A stretch of 64,000 bases of DNA from Fistulifera solaris (GCA_030295235.1 AP026126.1:1364001-1428000), one strand, 5' to 3'; numbered from the stretch's first letter, positions 51,409 to 63,509 are shown. Notes: generated from the sequence alone by a model not told the origin. Program-made: numbers and translations.

Positions 51409-52749
51409 CGCAAAGGTAGTTTGAAGCCAATCTATATAAACATCACTTGGCTAGCCATGAAATTGAAAATAACTTCGGCGGAAATGGGTGATAAACGTCT
51501 TTTAAATTTAACTAATCGCACTGCTTATTAGACATTGAGCAGTAATTGTACAATATTCATCAAGCATATGTAGGCTGCATCAAGCTGGATAAAGCACGGC
51601 AAACCTGGCAAAAATAATCATTTTTCGAAAAATGATTATGGCAAACGACCGCCGCACCCACAATCCTATGATCGTCAAGCAGAAAAACTTCCGAGCAGCA
51701 TCAATCCTGAAATACAGGGTTTTAGTTGAAAGAGATAATTGTTGCCAATCGGAGAGATGGCCGATATCGGAAGTGTATCTTTCAGAGTAGGAGGAGTCGG
51801 CGGCTTGCAGAAGCGTTTCGACAGCAGAATCTGATGCTTGACAACAGGATAATGACCACAACATGTTTTCTAAAAGCTATATGAGGAAGTCGCCGCAATT
51901 TATTACAAATAATACGGTTGATCATTGCAAAATGTGCCGTGACCTGATAGATGCGTCAATGAGAACAGTCGACACCTTGTCACAAAAATAGGAAGAAACG
52001 GGGCACCGAACTGCCTTTGCGTCATTTTTCGTACCCTCGATGTGTCTCATACTATGGTTGATAGGTAGGTATCCGCAAATCGCCATGAAATTGGAAAGAT
52101 ATCTATGCTAAGGTCATCGATGGCCTGAAAGTGGCAAGAAAAGGGCCAACAATCGTTTCCATCAGCATTTTTTAGCCCAAGAACACGGTTTGCTCACACT
52201 AGAATTAAATAGTTCACGTAAGGTCAAACTACTACTAGTTCCATTAAAAAAGTCAAGGTGGCTTCGGAGCGGTACTCCTGCTTTTGGGATTGTCGCAGTC
52301 GCCTTGGGTGCATGGACAGACTGTACCCGTTTATGGCTCGTGACTAAATATTTGTTGACCTCTTCCGGGACTTGATGTTTAGTGTACAATTTGTGTGGCA
52401 GTGAGACTGCAAAAATTCTGCTCTCTTTTTTTCTTTACGGTGTCTTTTCCGATGAACAGACGATTCGCTTTACGAAGATGTTCCTTCCAATGAAGGCAGG
52501 TGAAAGTAATTTGTGCTTAACGCGTCCACATAGCTGATCAGAAACGAATCGGCCGATGACTGAGGGATGATGATGCACCTTAATCTCATGTTGTTGCTCT
52601 TCTCTCCGACAAATGTGGAAGGATTCGTGAAACTAGTGTACCGCTCAACAGCCATCTTGTCTTTCTCTTTTGCTCGAAAATGGGTAAATTCTTCTCCTGG
52701 AGTCCTTCCGCGGCCCGCTTGACACGGGCTGTTATCGGTTCGAGCTGTG
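51409..52749. other. Gene-free region with a perfect palindrome
   Basis: 1.3 kb. At 51614-51639 there is a perfect 26-base palindrome with half site ATAATCATTTTTC. Minus-strand frames in this stretch (for example 51580-51864 and 52470-52772) have no recognisable product. The region precedes the wrecked lipase maturation factor. Confidence 0.35.
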
Positions 52750-54491
52750 ACAGTACCCGTTGAATCGATCAACTTATCGATTCCAACTTATCTCATCCGG
52801 ATCGTTTTCTTACGAGCAATGGCTTTTGTGAATTTGGTGGCATTTTGGATTGCTTATAAGAAAATAAAGCACTGATCGGAGATAATGGTCTCACTCCGGC
52901 CCCGCGAAAATCTCGACGCTGCTGAACAAAGAGGCCGACAAAAGATGCAACTACGACTGGAGTGGCGAAAGCAGAATCATACAGAGCCCTCTATTCCGTT
53001 TTCTGTACGTTGAAGAAAAGATAAAATACCGCGGTGGATAGGAAAGTGCGTGAATCAGAATCCTCGTCTTTTACGTGCGAGGGAAGTTTTATGGGATCGG
53101 TCTAATTCACTGGATCGACCGCTCCCTACAATGTTATGGCTTGTCAAAGATCGAGAACGACTGAATCTTTCGCTGGATCGCATCGCCCTTACTGGATTAT
53201 CCGTATCGGGGAGATTTTCTTCTTGGGGCGGCCAATGTACCTCTCGTTTTGGCGGTAGGTAGGCTAGTTAATCGTTCGTGCTTTCGGAGAACAAGTCGTT
53301 ACTCATTTTCTGACTCAGCTCTGGCTCTGTCAACGCTCTCTGATGGCAGTTGGTGGACGTTGGCACAGTTTCGGGTGGGAACCTCAACTCGCTGAACTTA
53401 GCCTTCATTCTCTCTTTCTGGTGCCGTTTCTGCCTCTCAATCCACTACCCAAAAAGATGTTTCCGCAGCGACACAGTGGACGATTCGTTGGATGCTCTTT
53501 CGTATCATGATGGGGGCTGGATTAATCAAACTTCGTAGCAAAGACAAGAAGTGGAAAGATTTTAGCGCAATGGATCATTTTTACGAGACACAGCCCGTTC
53601 CAAATCCACTGAGACGGTATTTTCACTGGATGCCGCGATGGTGGCACAAGGGGGAAGTTTTGGCGAATCATTTTGTGGAACTCATAGCGCCATGGTTTGT
53701 CATTCTTCCCGGTATACCTAGGTCATGGCGCCTTTTCGGTGGATTGACACAAAAAAATATTTCAGCTCATTCTCATCATGGCGGGCAATTTTTTCTCAAC
53801 TGGCTGACAATGGTTCCGGCAATCATGACTCTGGACGATGCTTTCTGTCAAGAGCATTTCCACCACCTTATCGGCAACTAGCTTTAGAGCGAGCTTTGGC
53901 TCATGACTCATCTTTGCACACGCAAGCCATCAGCCTACTCTTCATTATTCTTATTGTAAGGTTAAGTGTTCCGGTGGTGCGCAACTTACTATCAAAACAC
54001 CAAAAAATGAACTCTTCCTTCGATCCCTTGCGCCTGGTGAACACGTGAGGTCTGTACGAATTGATTGTATCGTCTGCATCGAGTCAAACGGAGAATGGAG
54101 CGATTATGACTTCAAGGTGAAGATAGGTAATATCGACCGGTCTCCACGATTTATATCTCCTTACCATTATCGACGGGATTGGGTCATGTGAATTGCTGCG
54201 ACAGAAACACGAAGTGTGGACTAATGTCTCTGGTTGTATCGTTTGTTAAGCAAATTGTTACAACAAGATCGCGAAGTGCTTGGTCTACTCGAGAAGGATC
54301 CCTGGAAAGACACTTTCGTCAAACCAAAATACATCAAACTCGATATGAATTTGTATCGATTGCACAGAAAGCAACCCGAAGAAGAAAACCCACCCTACTG
54401 GGACCGCAAATTCATTAAACGCATATATCAAAAGGGACGTTTGGCATCTTTGAACGATCTAGACGAGAGAATAGAATTTTTGTCACGTTAA
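52750..54491 (+). pseudogene. Lipase maturation factor (LMF1/LMF2 family) remnant
   Basis: Segments of the LMF family are spread over three frames. They include RIVFLRAMAFVNLVAFWIAY and ALIGDNGLTPA at the N-terminus, WEPQLAELSLHSLFLVPFLPL, and the hallmark RIMMGAGLIKLR ... MDHFYETQPVPNPL. Then come VLANHFVELIAPWF, FLNWLTM and FISPYHYRRDWVM, and the C-terminal tail YIKLDMNLYRLHRKQP. Several frame shifts are needed. Two stops also lie inside an otherwise open frame: TGA 54189-54191, where LMF has Trp, and TAA 54222-54224. Part of the NTYG region near 54040 seems deleted. LMF proteins are ER membrane factors for lipase folding. Sequencing error alone is less likely here than for neighbours, but not excluded. 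The 5' end is not resolved. Confidence 0.7.
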
Positions 54492-54556
54492 ATGACTTCA
54501 TCAAATAATTACTGTGAACATCACTAGCTACATTTCTAAAAAGCCCGATCACCATT

Positions 54557-55318
54557 CTAAACGGACATAAGTTCAAGAGAAGTTCCCATTCCCATGTTCA
54601 TCCCATTGTATTGAGCTACAGCCTTCTTGGCAGATTCGATGTCTTCAAAGGTAACCTTTCCTTTTAGAATCATGGGAAAATCTTCATCGACGGCGCATTC
54701 GAAATCCGCCACGGCACCGAGAGACTCCAAAGTCATCCTGCAGGCGGCTTCTCCCATGTTCGCGGGAAATCCACTGAACACAATAGTGGGACTATTCACC
54801 GGCGGAGGGGCATTCAAAGCCGCTTCACACTTTCGCAACAAACCCTTGTAGTCCTTTCCGTATCGCTGAAGCGCCAAGTCCGGGTTGGTGAGATACTCCG
54901 TGACGGCATTCATCGCATTGTGATCATCCTTCGCTTTGAGTCCGTTGTAAAATTCGGCAAAAGCGGGCTTGGTCCACATGGCCTCTTCAAATTTGGAAGA
55001 AAACTTCTCGGGTCGTTTCTTTTCCGTGGTGCCTCCCAACTTTCCGGAAAATCGCAAGCGTACTTCTACCAACATGAGTTTGACATCCATTTCATTCATT
55101 GCTTGACTGACGCGAATTCCTTTTTCTAAAAGTTCTTCTTCTACTTCTTCGAACGTCATTGGCTGCACATTGTTGAATTCTTGAGCGACCAGAGGATCGT
55201 TGTAGTCTAACGCCATTTTCAGCGCCGTTGCCTTGGTTCTCAGCACCAAGGCAGCCGGAACCTAAGCATGCGATACTGCTAGTGATGCAACGACGAAAAG
55301 AGAGCTGAGTCGTACCAT
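54557..55318 (-). CDS. Plastid-targeted protein with C-terminal RRM-like domain; in-frame TAG at codon 19
   Basis: The frame from ATG 55318 gives MVRLSSLFVVASLAVSHA, then TAG (55264-55262), then VPAALVLRTKATALKMALDYND. Reading the codon as Phe would make the classic SHA-F plastid cleavage site, which suggests a sequence error or nonsense mutation. Otherwise translation could start at MALDYND (222 residues). The rest has a helical N-terminal domain (EVEEELLEKGIRVSQAMNEMDVKLML) and a C-terminal RRM-like fold: TIVFSGFPANMGEAACRM, then LKGKVTFEDIESAKKAVAQYNG. This suggests a plastid RNA-binding protein. I know no closer family name. Confidence 0.62.
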
Positions 55319-55668
55319 GGTTGATTGCAAAAGAGGAAAATAAAGCTTGCAAATGTAATTTCGTGTCGAGCTTCGAGGACTGACGATGACGCTTTCTTGA
55401 TTTCTTGATGTGCGAGCGACAGAGGGCTTTTTTGTGGAATGGCAAGCTCCACGCGTTACAAAATTGTCGCACTCTACGTCATCAGCGGACGAGAACGTGT
55501 TGGTTACCGAAGCGATCTTTGACGGATAGCCAAAAAGGGAGAGATCCAAGAAACAAAGGACCAACGACGATTTTGATGCAGTCAAAACAAATGAAGCAAA
55601 ATTAAAATAATCACTCTTTAACGAATAGAAAGGTGAAAGACGCGCTGGCGAATTCGTATAAGAATAGA

Positions 55669-58634
55669 ATGTTTTACAGAATAAAGGAAAATTGCTCCCG
55701 GAAAAGGCGGCGATTCGTCGCATGGTGCGAACTTTTCATAATGCTGACGCTACCGATAGTCTGCGTCTTTTCTCAGGATTCGGAGGAAATCCTAGACAAA
55801 AATGCCGGCTCACACGCGCGTCCCGTCGTTGTAGATATTCCGCAATTCGGTCGGGTACAAGGCAAACGTCTTTCGGGTACTGACTTCTTTGGAGGCGTCC
55901 CTTATGCAGCACCCCGGTCGGAAATCTCCGATGGGCCCCTCCGGAACCAGCAGCTCCTTGGAGTCCAGCGAAACTCGACGCCTCTCACTTCGGTCCCGAC
56001 TGTTGGCAAATATACGATCCTCTTATCAACCCGACAGCGGATATTGATCAAATGTCCGAGGATTGTTTGTATTTAAATGTGTTTACACCAGCGGGGCACT
56101 CGGCACGGAGTGATCGGCTACCGGTTATGGTTTGGTTACATGGAGGCGCCTTTCGACAAGGCGGGGCCAGACGAGCTGAATATGACGGTCGACGACTCGC
56201 AGAACGGGGTACGATTGTGGTTACACTTAATTATCGGCTCGGGGCGTTGGGATTCTTGGTTAGTAGTTCGGACGGCTTACTTGGAAATTTCGGTCTGATG
56301 GATCAAAGAGCGGCCTTGTTTTGGGTTAAAGAAAACATTCGCTATTTTGGCGGCGATCCAGATAATGTTACCTTGTTTGGCGAGTCGGCGGGAGCTGTCA
56401 TGACGCTTCTGCATCTCATGATGGATGGCGCAGGAAAACTCTTTCACAAGGCCATCATTCAAAGTAACCCGCTGGGCTTTCAATTCCGGTCAATCGTTGT
56501 TGCAGACTTTATAGGTGAAGCACTAAAACATTCCGTGGATTGTCGTGATTTGGCTTGTTTGCGGTCCGAACGAGTTGAGGAAATCATGAGGGCACAGTCG
56601 AGTTTGATGGGCGTACCTCGAAGTGTGGTATGTATCAGCCTTGCTCTGTTTTCAACTATTGTTGCCCCATTGCTTATTGATCATTCATCTACGCTAGGGA
56701 GATTTTTTTACATGGGCACCCACATTGAGTGATTCTCTTAAACTTGTCGTGGGGATACCAAAGGGAGGCTTCGGAAACGGATCACCGTTGAGTCGCGGCC
56801 ATGACATGTTTCGCGACTTGGATTCGTGGAAGTGGCAAATGAATAGAGATACGGCATGGGCAGCTGTTAATGTCTCCCAGCCACTGAAAAACCTGGATCT
56901 GATTCCAGATGATATTCCTATTATTATCGGAGCCAACAAGCATGAGGGTGAAATGTTTGTTCACGGGGCTTTTCCAATTACAATGTCAAAGGCCGTGTAC
57001 TGGATGTTTGTGGGCGCTCTTTTCCGTGACAGTGCTTCGCGCGTTTTGCGACACTACCGTGGGTACGTGGATCAGATTGAGAGAGAAGCCCAGGAGCTTG
57101 CGCGATTCCAAATCGAGGAAGAAGAAAATCGCCAATACTACCTCGAAAATCGGGAACAGCTCGAGAAGGAGTATCAAATGCTTCTCGAAATGAATGTATC
57201 CAGTACAGATGACGTGACCGAAAGACCAGGGATAGAAGAGTTCGTTGCGACGTGGTCGAGAGGAGGAAGTATTGCGAGCAATCACGGAAACTCGAGCCGT
57301 AATTTTTTTTACTCGATTGTGGCCGTTCCCTAGCTATAGAACATCGCTTTCCGACGAGGAAAAGTCAAGGATTCGAGAAGAAAGGCGAAAAGTGAGAGCT
57401 AAAGAAAAAGCATTGCGCGAAGCGGCCAAAGTTGTAGTTGACTACCGGCCTGTTATGAGCAGAATCATTGACGATTACTTATTTCGCTGTCCTGCATGGC
57501 ATTTCGCTCATAAATTGAGCCAAATGAGGTTACGAAAAGGACATCCAAACAATGTCTACGTATACCAGTTCAGTCATTCGACACATATTCCAGGATTTAA
57601 AGAGTGCTGGGGAAAGGCATGTCATACAGCGGAAATTCCCTACGCTTTTGAAGCAATGGACATTATTCGGGCAAATTATTCTACGCTTAGTCCAATTGCT
57701 CAGAGAGAAGCACCTCAATCACCCGAATACCCGTACACGGATTTTCTTGCCGCATACCGAGAGGCGTTACAAGCCGCCGACCGCGACGATGCAGAAGAAC
57801 CTGGAGACTTGGGCGATCACAACTACACCCAATCAACAAATTTTCAGCGCATCTTAGATCATTTCTTCGGAGATTATTTTAAAGAAGACCCAGATGAAGA
57901 TATCGCAAATGACATGGCGAACCGGTGGTACGCATTTGCCCGGAACGGCGATCCTAACTATCTAGAAAGCAAGGCAAAATGGAGACCGTGGCGCTATGCT
58001 CTAGAGGAACAGGAAGGCGACAATCAACGCTTTGAGAAAGATTTTCACAAAATCGGAAAAGAATTTGACTTGGATCACATCTTCTCACTTGAAAATATTG
58101 GCGACGAGGAGCGGGACAATTCAACAATGACGGAAGGCTTCTCTTGGTCCGGGGCATTTGAGGAGCGAGTTTTTCGACGCCGAGTTCTCGACGAGCTTGG
58201 GATGGAAGTTGCAGCAGAGGATGTTTTCCAAACGATGCTTCGAAGGAAAGTAAAACCTGGCGAAGATCAAGATTACTCCTTTAACAGTCTACTATTTGGA
58301 AGCGTCACGGGCCCCAAATCTCGACAAGGAAGCCGGGAACAGCAAAGAAGACGTAAAGCCTTGAGGCAACTAGTTCAGATAGCTCAAGACATGAAAATTA
58401 TGGGGACTGGTATTCAAGGTGACCACCGAAGAGGGCAAACAGTTAGTTCATTGGAGGACGATTTCTTTCCACAGATATTGGAATTAAAATGGCCACCAGA
58501 AGATCGGTTGGTCGAACGAGACTGCACATGTGACATGTGGGACAGAATACGATGTAAGTACATTTACGTTTCAATCCATAAAGTGGCCGATCAACTGACA
58601 CACTTTCAATTCATAACGACTAGATCGATATTAA
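55669..58634 (+). CDS. Large type-B carboxylesterase (cholinesterase-like)
   Basis: Three exons are inferred: 55669-56627, 56698-58553 and 58624-58634 (the last very short and less certain). The N-terminal KRRRFVAWCELFIMLTLPIVCVFS is a signal anchor or signal peptide. The esterase core has the QGKRLSGTDFFGGVPYA and EDCLYLNVFTP blocks, VWLHGGAF, and the nucleophile elbow FGESAGAV; a conserved His should lie in the C-terminal half. The protein is 941 residues against about 550 in typical family members, because of a long charged helical insertion (about 460-540) and a C-terminal tail. A missing C (55912-55915) and an extra T (57303-57310) break it. Substrate unknown. Confidence 0.75.
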
Positions 58635-58815
58635 TAATGGAAGCATTCTAAATTAAAAGAAAGTCACGCTATTCATTAAAGGATAACAATCTCCGGTACA
58701 TTTCCGTATCGTTCTTTCCCTTCGTCCAACATCACCTTCATATCAATAATTTGGGGAAACATTCTCAAAACGTTTGTACTTTGCGTGTTCGTTCGGAAAC
58801 GAACTTCTAGGCATT

Positions 58816-60282
58816 TCAGCTCTTTTCGCATATCACAACCAGCGGAATCATTTCTTCACTGTAGCGCCGAAGTCTTCTAAGGAGAAACTCTTGGTTAGCC
58901 AGAACTGCGAGATGCGAATTGTCTGGGCAGTGTTTCCACAAACCAAGATTCAACAGAGACGAGGCGTATCCTTCTAGCATCCTCCATCCGCCCTGGCGCT
59001 CGATCTCTTTCCTTACTTTAGGAGCAGTCCAGAGACTTACAAGAAATTTACAAGCCTTTGCGGCCGCCAAGAATTTGTACGCATATTCGATCTCAGTCAA
59101 TATCTGAGCGAGCTGATCGTCATCAAGCGAGATAGGGGTTCCTTTTAAATGGAAGCGAAGGTCGGGCTGTGCGAAGAACGTCTCTTTAAGCAAAGGCTTC
59201 TCCAGTTTCTCGTCAAGTAAACTTTGAAGCCCAAAGAAATTGTTGACGTGAAACAGTGCGGAGGACACAATTGCTGATATGCAATTGTCTTCCACTACCG
59301 CATTGTCAGCCTTTGATGCCACTTTCATTGACACAAATTCTGTGATCTTTGAATACCTTGCACTCCGTTCTTCGTAATGAATATCCTTAGGCGTCAAACG
59401 AGGTGGGGCGCAGTTGAAAAGTTTTCGAAGGTAGTACCGGATGCCATGGCCGAGCTTCTCGATCAATCGCCGTTCGGCAAGTAGGAGGTCGACCTCATGT
59501 ACACGACCCATTATGCGGTCCAAGACGTTTTCGACCTCCTTCTTATAGTCTCCCATGACTTTCTCAATACGCTTGGTGTTTTCAATCCCTACAGCTTTGG
59601 CACATTCTTCCAGCAAAGAGGTACTAGACGGAATAGAATTCTCTTTCTTGTCAACTGCTCCAAGAAAGTTTATCAGGTCCCTCATTTGAAACATAGTAGT
59701 ATTCATGATGACTGCATCTTTCATATCCGTCAGTGATTTTACACAAAGAACAACTTTGGTTAAGGCGCTGATTGCTTTGTGTTGATGCCCTGTTGAAGTT
59801 TCTCCCTCCCGATCGACGGGCACTACCACGGACGAACAATCGTGAGTACTAAAGGCCACACGTCGTTGCCCTGTCTTCTTGTTGACGCCATAGGATGGAT
59901 CTGCCGAGACAGCCTCTACTGCCACAAAAGCACGAAGAAGGTCCAAAAGGGGACTTTCGTTGTAGTCATATCTCTTGTTCGACGTTAAAAAGAAAAGAGA
60001 AAAGACTGACGGAAGGACAGCATCCTGTATACAGTCGAATTTGTGAGAAGAAGGAAGGGAATGGGCACAAAAAGCTGGCGTAAAACAAAAAAAAGTACTG
60101 ACCAGTCGGGCCGCATCGGGGAAAAGTTCTTTTTTGCACGCAATGATAGCGTCGGCTGTAACACCATTGTCTGGAAGAGTGCCACACGACGACGAAAATA
60201 AACGTTTGGGAGTTTTGTTCGAATCAGATGCCTCCAGAGCCTCCGCCTTGCGCTTGATGGCGCTCCTCGTTCTTGCGGTCAT
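58816..60282 (-). CDS. Conserved protein of unknown function
   Basis: The start at 60282 gives MTARTRSAIKRKAEALEAS with a basic, NLS-like segment. A probable intron (60102-59974, GTCAGT donor, 129 nt) is in frame and pyrimidine-rich; skipping it joins DAARL to RYDYNESPLLDLL. The remainder is mostly helical: SALTKVVLCVKSLTDMKDAVIMNTT, LLEECAKAVGIENTKR, VHEVDLLLAERRLIEKLGHG and LARILTEIEYAYKFLAAAKACKF-like helices. No catalytic motif, membrane span or known domain is recognised. The protein is about 445 residues without the intron. Function is not assigned. Confidence 0.5.
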   Translation of the reverse strand: MTARTRSAIKRKAEALEASDSNKTPKRLFSSSCGTLPDNGVTADAIIACKKELFPDAARLVSTFFCFTPAFCAHSLPSSHKFDCIQDAVLPSVFSLFFLTSNKRYDYNESPLLDLLRAFVAVEAVSADPSYGVNKKTGQRRVAFSTHDCSSVVVPVDREGETSTGHQHKAISALTKVVLCVKSLTDMKDAVIMNTTMFQMRDLINFLGAVDKKENSIPSSTSLLEECAKAVGIENTKRIEKVMGDYKKEVENVLDRIMGRVHEVDLLLAERRLIEKLGHGIRYYLRKLFNCAPPRLTPKDIHYEERSARYSKITEFVSMKVASKADNAVVEDNCISAIVSSALFHVNNFFGLQSLLDEKLEKPLLKETFFAQPDLRFHLKGTPISLDDDQLAQILTEIEYAYKFLAAAKACKFLVSLWTAPKVRKEIERQGGWRMLEGYASSLLNLGLWKHCPDNSHLAVLANQEFLLRRLRRYSEEMIPLVVICEKS

Positions 60283-60570
60283 GTTACCGAAAATGAAAGT
60301 AAATATAAGCAACTGGAAACGTTCTTTCTGACACAAGCAAAAGGATAAACGCGATAGTGGTTTTAAACTCATCTTGCTGTGAGGCGCAGCGTTCCTTGTT
60401 GCCGCATTGTGACAAGCAAACAGAATGTTGGCATGCGCGCATTTAAATTCTGGTCGACTTTGATTTAGAGGTCTGAAAAGAACAAAGTACACAAATAAAA
60501 TATGTCAGTTCCGTTCAAAAGTTCCGTCTCTATCTGAAATCCAAGAAGGAGTGCTGTACTCAGTTCAATA

Positions 60571-61410
60571 GCGGTATCGGTAAAAGTCCTAGGGGTGCTA
60601 CGTGAAACGTGAATCTTACGTAGACCGAAGCATTGTATCTTTGCTATTTTTTACGTTTCGATTTCAAATCGATTGTGAACATCGTTTTTAATAGTGCGAC
60701 TTACCAATGTGGGTTCAGAATTTCACTGCATTATGGAAAGTCTTGAATCATCATCAGAAAATATCCCAGTATCCCTTTGTCGATAAATTTCCCTACGAGA
60801 GCTACGTGAACTTTACGTAAACATTCGAAGCGTCGCATCGTTCGTTTTTTTCGTATTGATGTCAATCTAATGTCAGCTGTCGTTTCTTGGCACTATAAGC
60901 GATGAAGGTATTGGTGCACAATCGGCCTGAAAATGGTGGCATCGAAGTTTATGATTTTCTACTGAAATGTCCGCCTGCCTCCTGTGTCAATAAATTCCCC
61001 TTCGAGAGCTACGTGGACTGTACGTAACATTCGAAGCATCGCATCTGTTGTCCTCTTCATGTTGGGTGGGCTGTGTTCTTTCGTTTTTCGCCACGACTGC
61101 ACTTCAGTCATGACTACATATGCTTTGGAGCGACCATGCTGCCTCCAATACCAGGTACAAGTACGTTCGTTTAGCAGATTTTTTTGTTTTGGAAACCATT
61201 TGTCGTTATTGCAGTGAAATAGGCTTTAGCAGCGCTTGTACTACACGCCTTAATATTTGTATGTCGAAAGCCTTGTCTATGGTAAATACGCAGTTCACGT
61301 TTCGCAAGCCTTAATCTTATGACTGATCTACATCGATAAAATTCCTACTGGGGCTACGTGAACTTTACTTTCGAAACAATGCAACTACATCAATTCTTTG
61401 TTTTGGCAAT
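60571..61410 (+). repeat. Degenerate array of four ~75-base repeats
   Basis: Four copies of a pattern TATCGATAAA...CTACGAGAGCTACGTGAACTT...CGAAGC...GCAT...TTTTTCG start near 60571, 60779, 60985 and 61330. The core CTACGTG lies at 60598, 60802, 61009 and 61354, so spacing is 204, 207 and 345. Copies 2 and 3 are closest, copies 1 and 4 more diverged. The intervals between copies also look loosely related, which suggests an old 205-base tandem repeat. One copy of the dispersed palindrome (61091-61112) is inserted after copy 3. Confidence 0.6.
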
Positions 61411-61752
61411 TAAATACAGTCCAATGGTGTCAACTACGATGATTTTACCATGTTTGGAGAAGTTGAATTCACGTGTGAGCCAAGCTGATCCAAAAGTTAG
61501 CATGAAACGGCAAGGATAGGACGTAAGCATGGTAAATATTTGTCATTTTGATATTTGGTACGACTTAAGCGGATTGCAGTCCCACGTGAATGGTCGAATG
61601 AATTCGTTTTTGCTTGTTGGTTGTTGATAAAGAAGTGCTGGTTGTGGTCTTTATTTGGTTTTTAGAAAATTAAAGCGTAACACCGATACTGCTTTCACTA
61701 ATAAGCACTTCAATTTAGCGTGAACGACCCGCTTCCAAGTATCTGCGCGCTC

Positions 61753-63509
61753 ATGAGTCCACCGAAGAAGCGTGTCAAACTCGCCGCCGCTGCAGCAGAT
61801 GCTGCTGCTGCAGCGGAGAGCTCTTTATCGGGTGATGTCAATTTGGAAAGCATTGACGGCTTGTTCTCTAAAATAATTTCCAAGCTGAAAACCATGAATT
61901 CTGGAAATGCAAAAGAGGATGGTACGAATCTCATGTTGTCTTTCATGAAACTTAAGGCGTGGCAGAATGAACTTCTAGAGAAGCTCGACGTATCTCAAAC
62001 GGAGCTGACACAGGCTATCACAAGGAAGGAACGACAAGAGCGAGCTCTAGCAGCCTTAGTCTACGAGAAAGATCAGCTAGATCGAGAGCTTGTTCAGTGT
62101 CGAGAATTCGAGTTAAAATACTTGAAAAAATTAGCCGGCGAGGAGGTAGGACCCGATTGTGACGGTAACACAGAAACGTTTGACCAAGAAGCCCTGTTTG
62201 TAAAATACTTGAACGCAAATGTTCACGATCCAAATGACAAGCAGAAAATTATCGCTACTCTGCATCAGGAAATCACGGCTCGCGGAAGTTTTGAAAGAGA
62301 CCTCAAACTTAATGAGGGTCAGCTAGAACGGATCAAAAAAGATCTGGCCATTAATGCTTCATTCCTCAAAAGTCTCCCAGATAATCTGTCCGTCATCGAA
62401 AGGGCGACGATGCCTTTGCAAAAATTCATGGCTCACAAAACACCGCAAGGAACATTGCCCGTTGCAAGAATGATTGGCACGGACCGGAGACGTCGTTTGG
62501 ATTTGGCTCGATTATTATGTGGACCTCTCTATACCTTGTTCGCACAACTGCAACATTATCTGGATCGCCCCGTTAGACCGGAGTCTGCAGGCAATTCGTT
62601 TCTATCGTGCGCGGAAACAATGTCGCTGAGTATCTCGCCGGATGATTCCACGCACAGTGAGGTTATCCTGCATATTCCGATTCCCAACATATTAAATTCA
62701 TCGACCGCACCAGGACAAACCAAAAAGTTTTAATTCACTTCCGCTACTACGAAAAGCATAATGTTATCACTGCATTTGCTAGCGGTGCAAAAACAACACT
62801 GAATCAGGAGATTCTTCTCGATGAACTTTTTCCAAACGATTATCCGGATTCAATTGCCGATACAGACGGAAGACCTTACCACTGGTGTAACTACCTTGGA
62901 GGTTTGCATGTTACCTACAAAAAACAAGAAAGCACGAGTCTTGGAGTTGTTTTGAGAGCCCTTGAACGACGCATACGGGCCAACGAGACGCTGAAGCATA
63001 TATTACATCAGCTAGAGAGGTGCTATGTGCCACAGACTTCTGGAAAAGAGACGCCTTGTCGACTTATCAAATTTGAAGCGACAGAGGAAGGAGAAAACAA
63101 CAAAAGATCATTGGAAAAGACCTACACAGTAGTGTTCGTTCCAAGAACGAGTGACGCTCAATTTATTGTCTCGGTATGTATCCATATGGCGCGCTATCCT
63201 GCAGTCCCTCCACGTTGGATGCTGAGTGGCAGCCATTTGGTTACATCCAACGACTGGAATGTAACCGATTCACCTCTTTACGATACGCATCTGGCTTCGT
63301 TGGAACGTTATGTCAACGCAGATGGATTAGTTGAGCTTCTGCAAAATAGTTTGTCGCCAATAAGAAACGACGAGGCAAATTACGAATGGATTCTTCTATA
63401 CCAGCTTCGATGTATTTGCGAACGCATTGCAACTAACTATAACGTTTCCCAAGCCGGTACTCGGCAGTTCAAAGGTCGCGATCATGCTCCAATCGACACT
63501 CAAAATTAA
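61753..63509 (+). CDS. THOC5: THO complex subunit 5 (THOC5)
   Basis: The start MSPPKKRVKL has a nuclear localisation-like signal, followed by an Ala-rich stretch. The body has coiled-coil segments (QNELLEKLDVSQTELTQAITRKERQERALAALVYEKDQLDRELV) and the THOC5 motifs LDLARLLCGPLYTLFAQ, then a second domain with YHWCNYLGGLHVTYKK, comparable to the LWVQKLGGLHF block of human THOC5. One missing G near 62727 splits the frame; joining gives 585 residues with VLIHFRYYEKHNVITAF across the gap. THOC5 belongs to the THO/TREX complex, which couples transcription with mRNA export. The end at 63509 is followed by a convergent gene. Confidence 0.8.

Noticed and set aside
52470-52772. 100-residue minus-strand ORF upstream of the LMF remnant
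   Set aside because: No known domain and it abuts the start of the LMF remnant on the other strand.
54189-54191. TGA in the lipase maturation factor as a second selenocysteine codon
   Set aside because: The expected residue is Trp, not Cys, and another stop (TAA) follows in frame.
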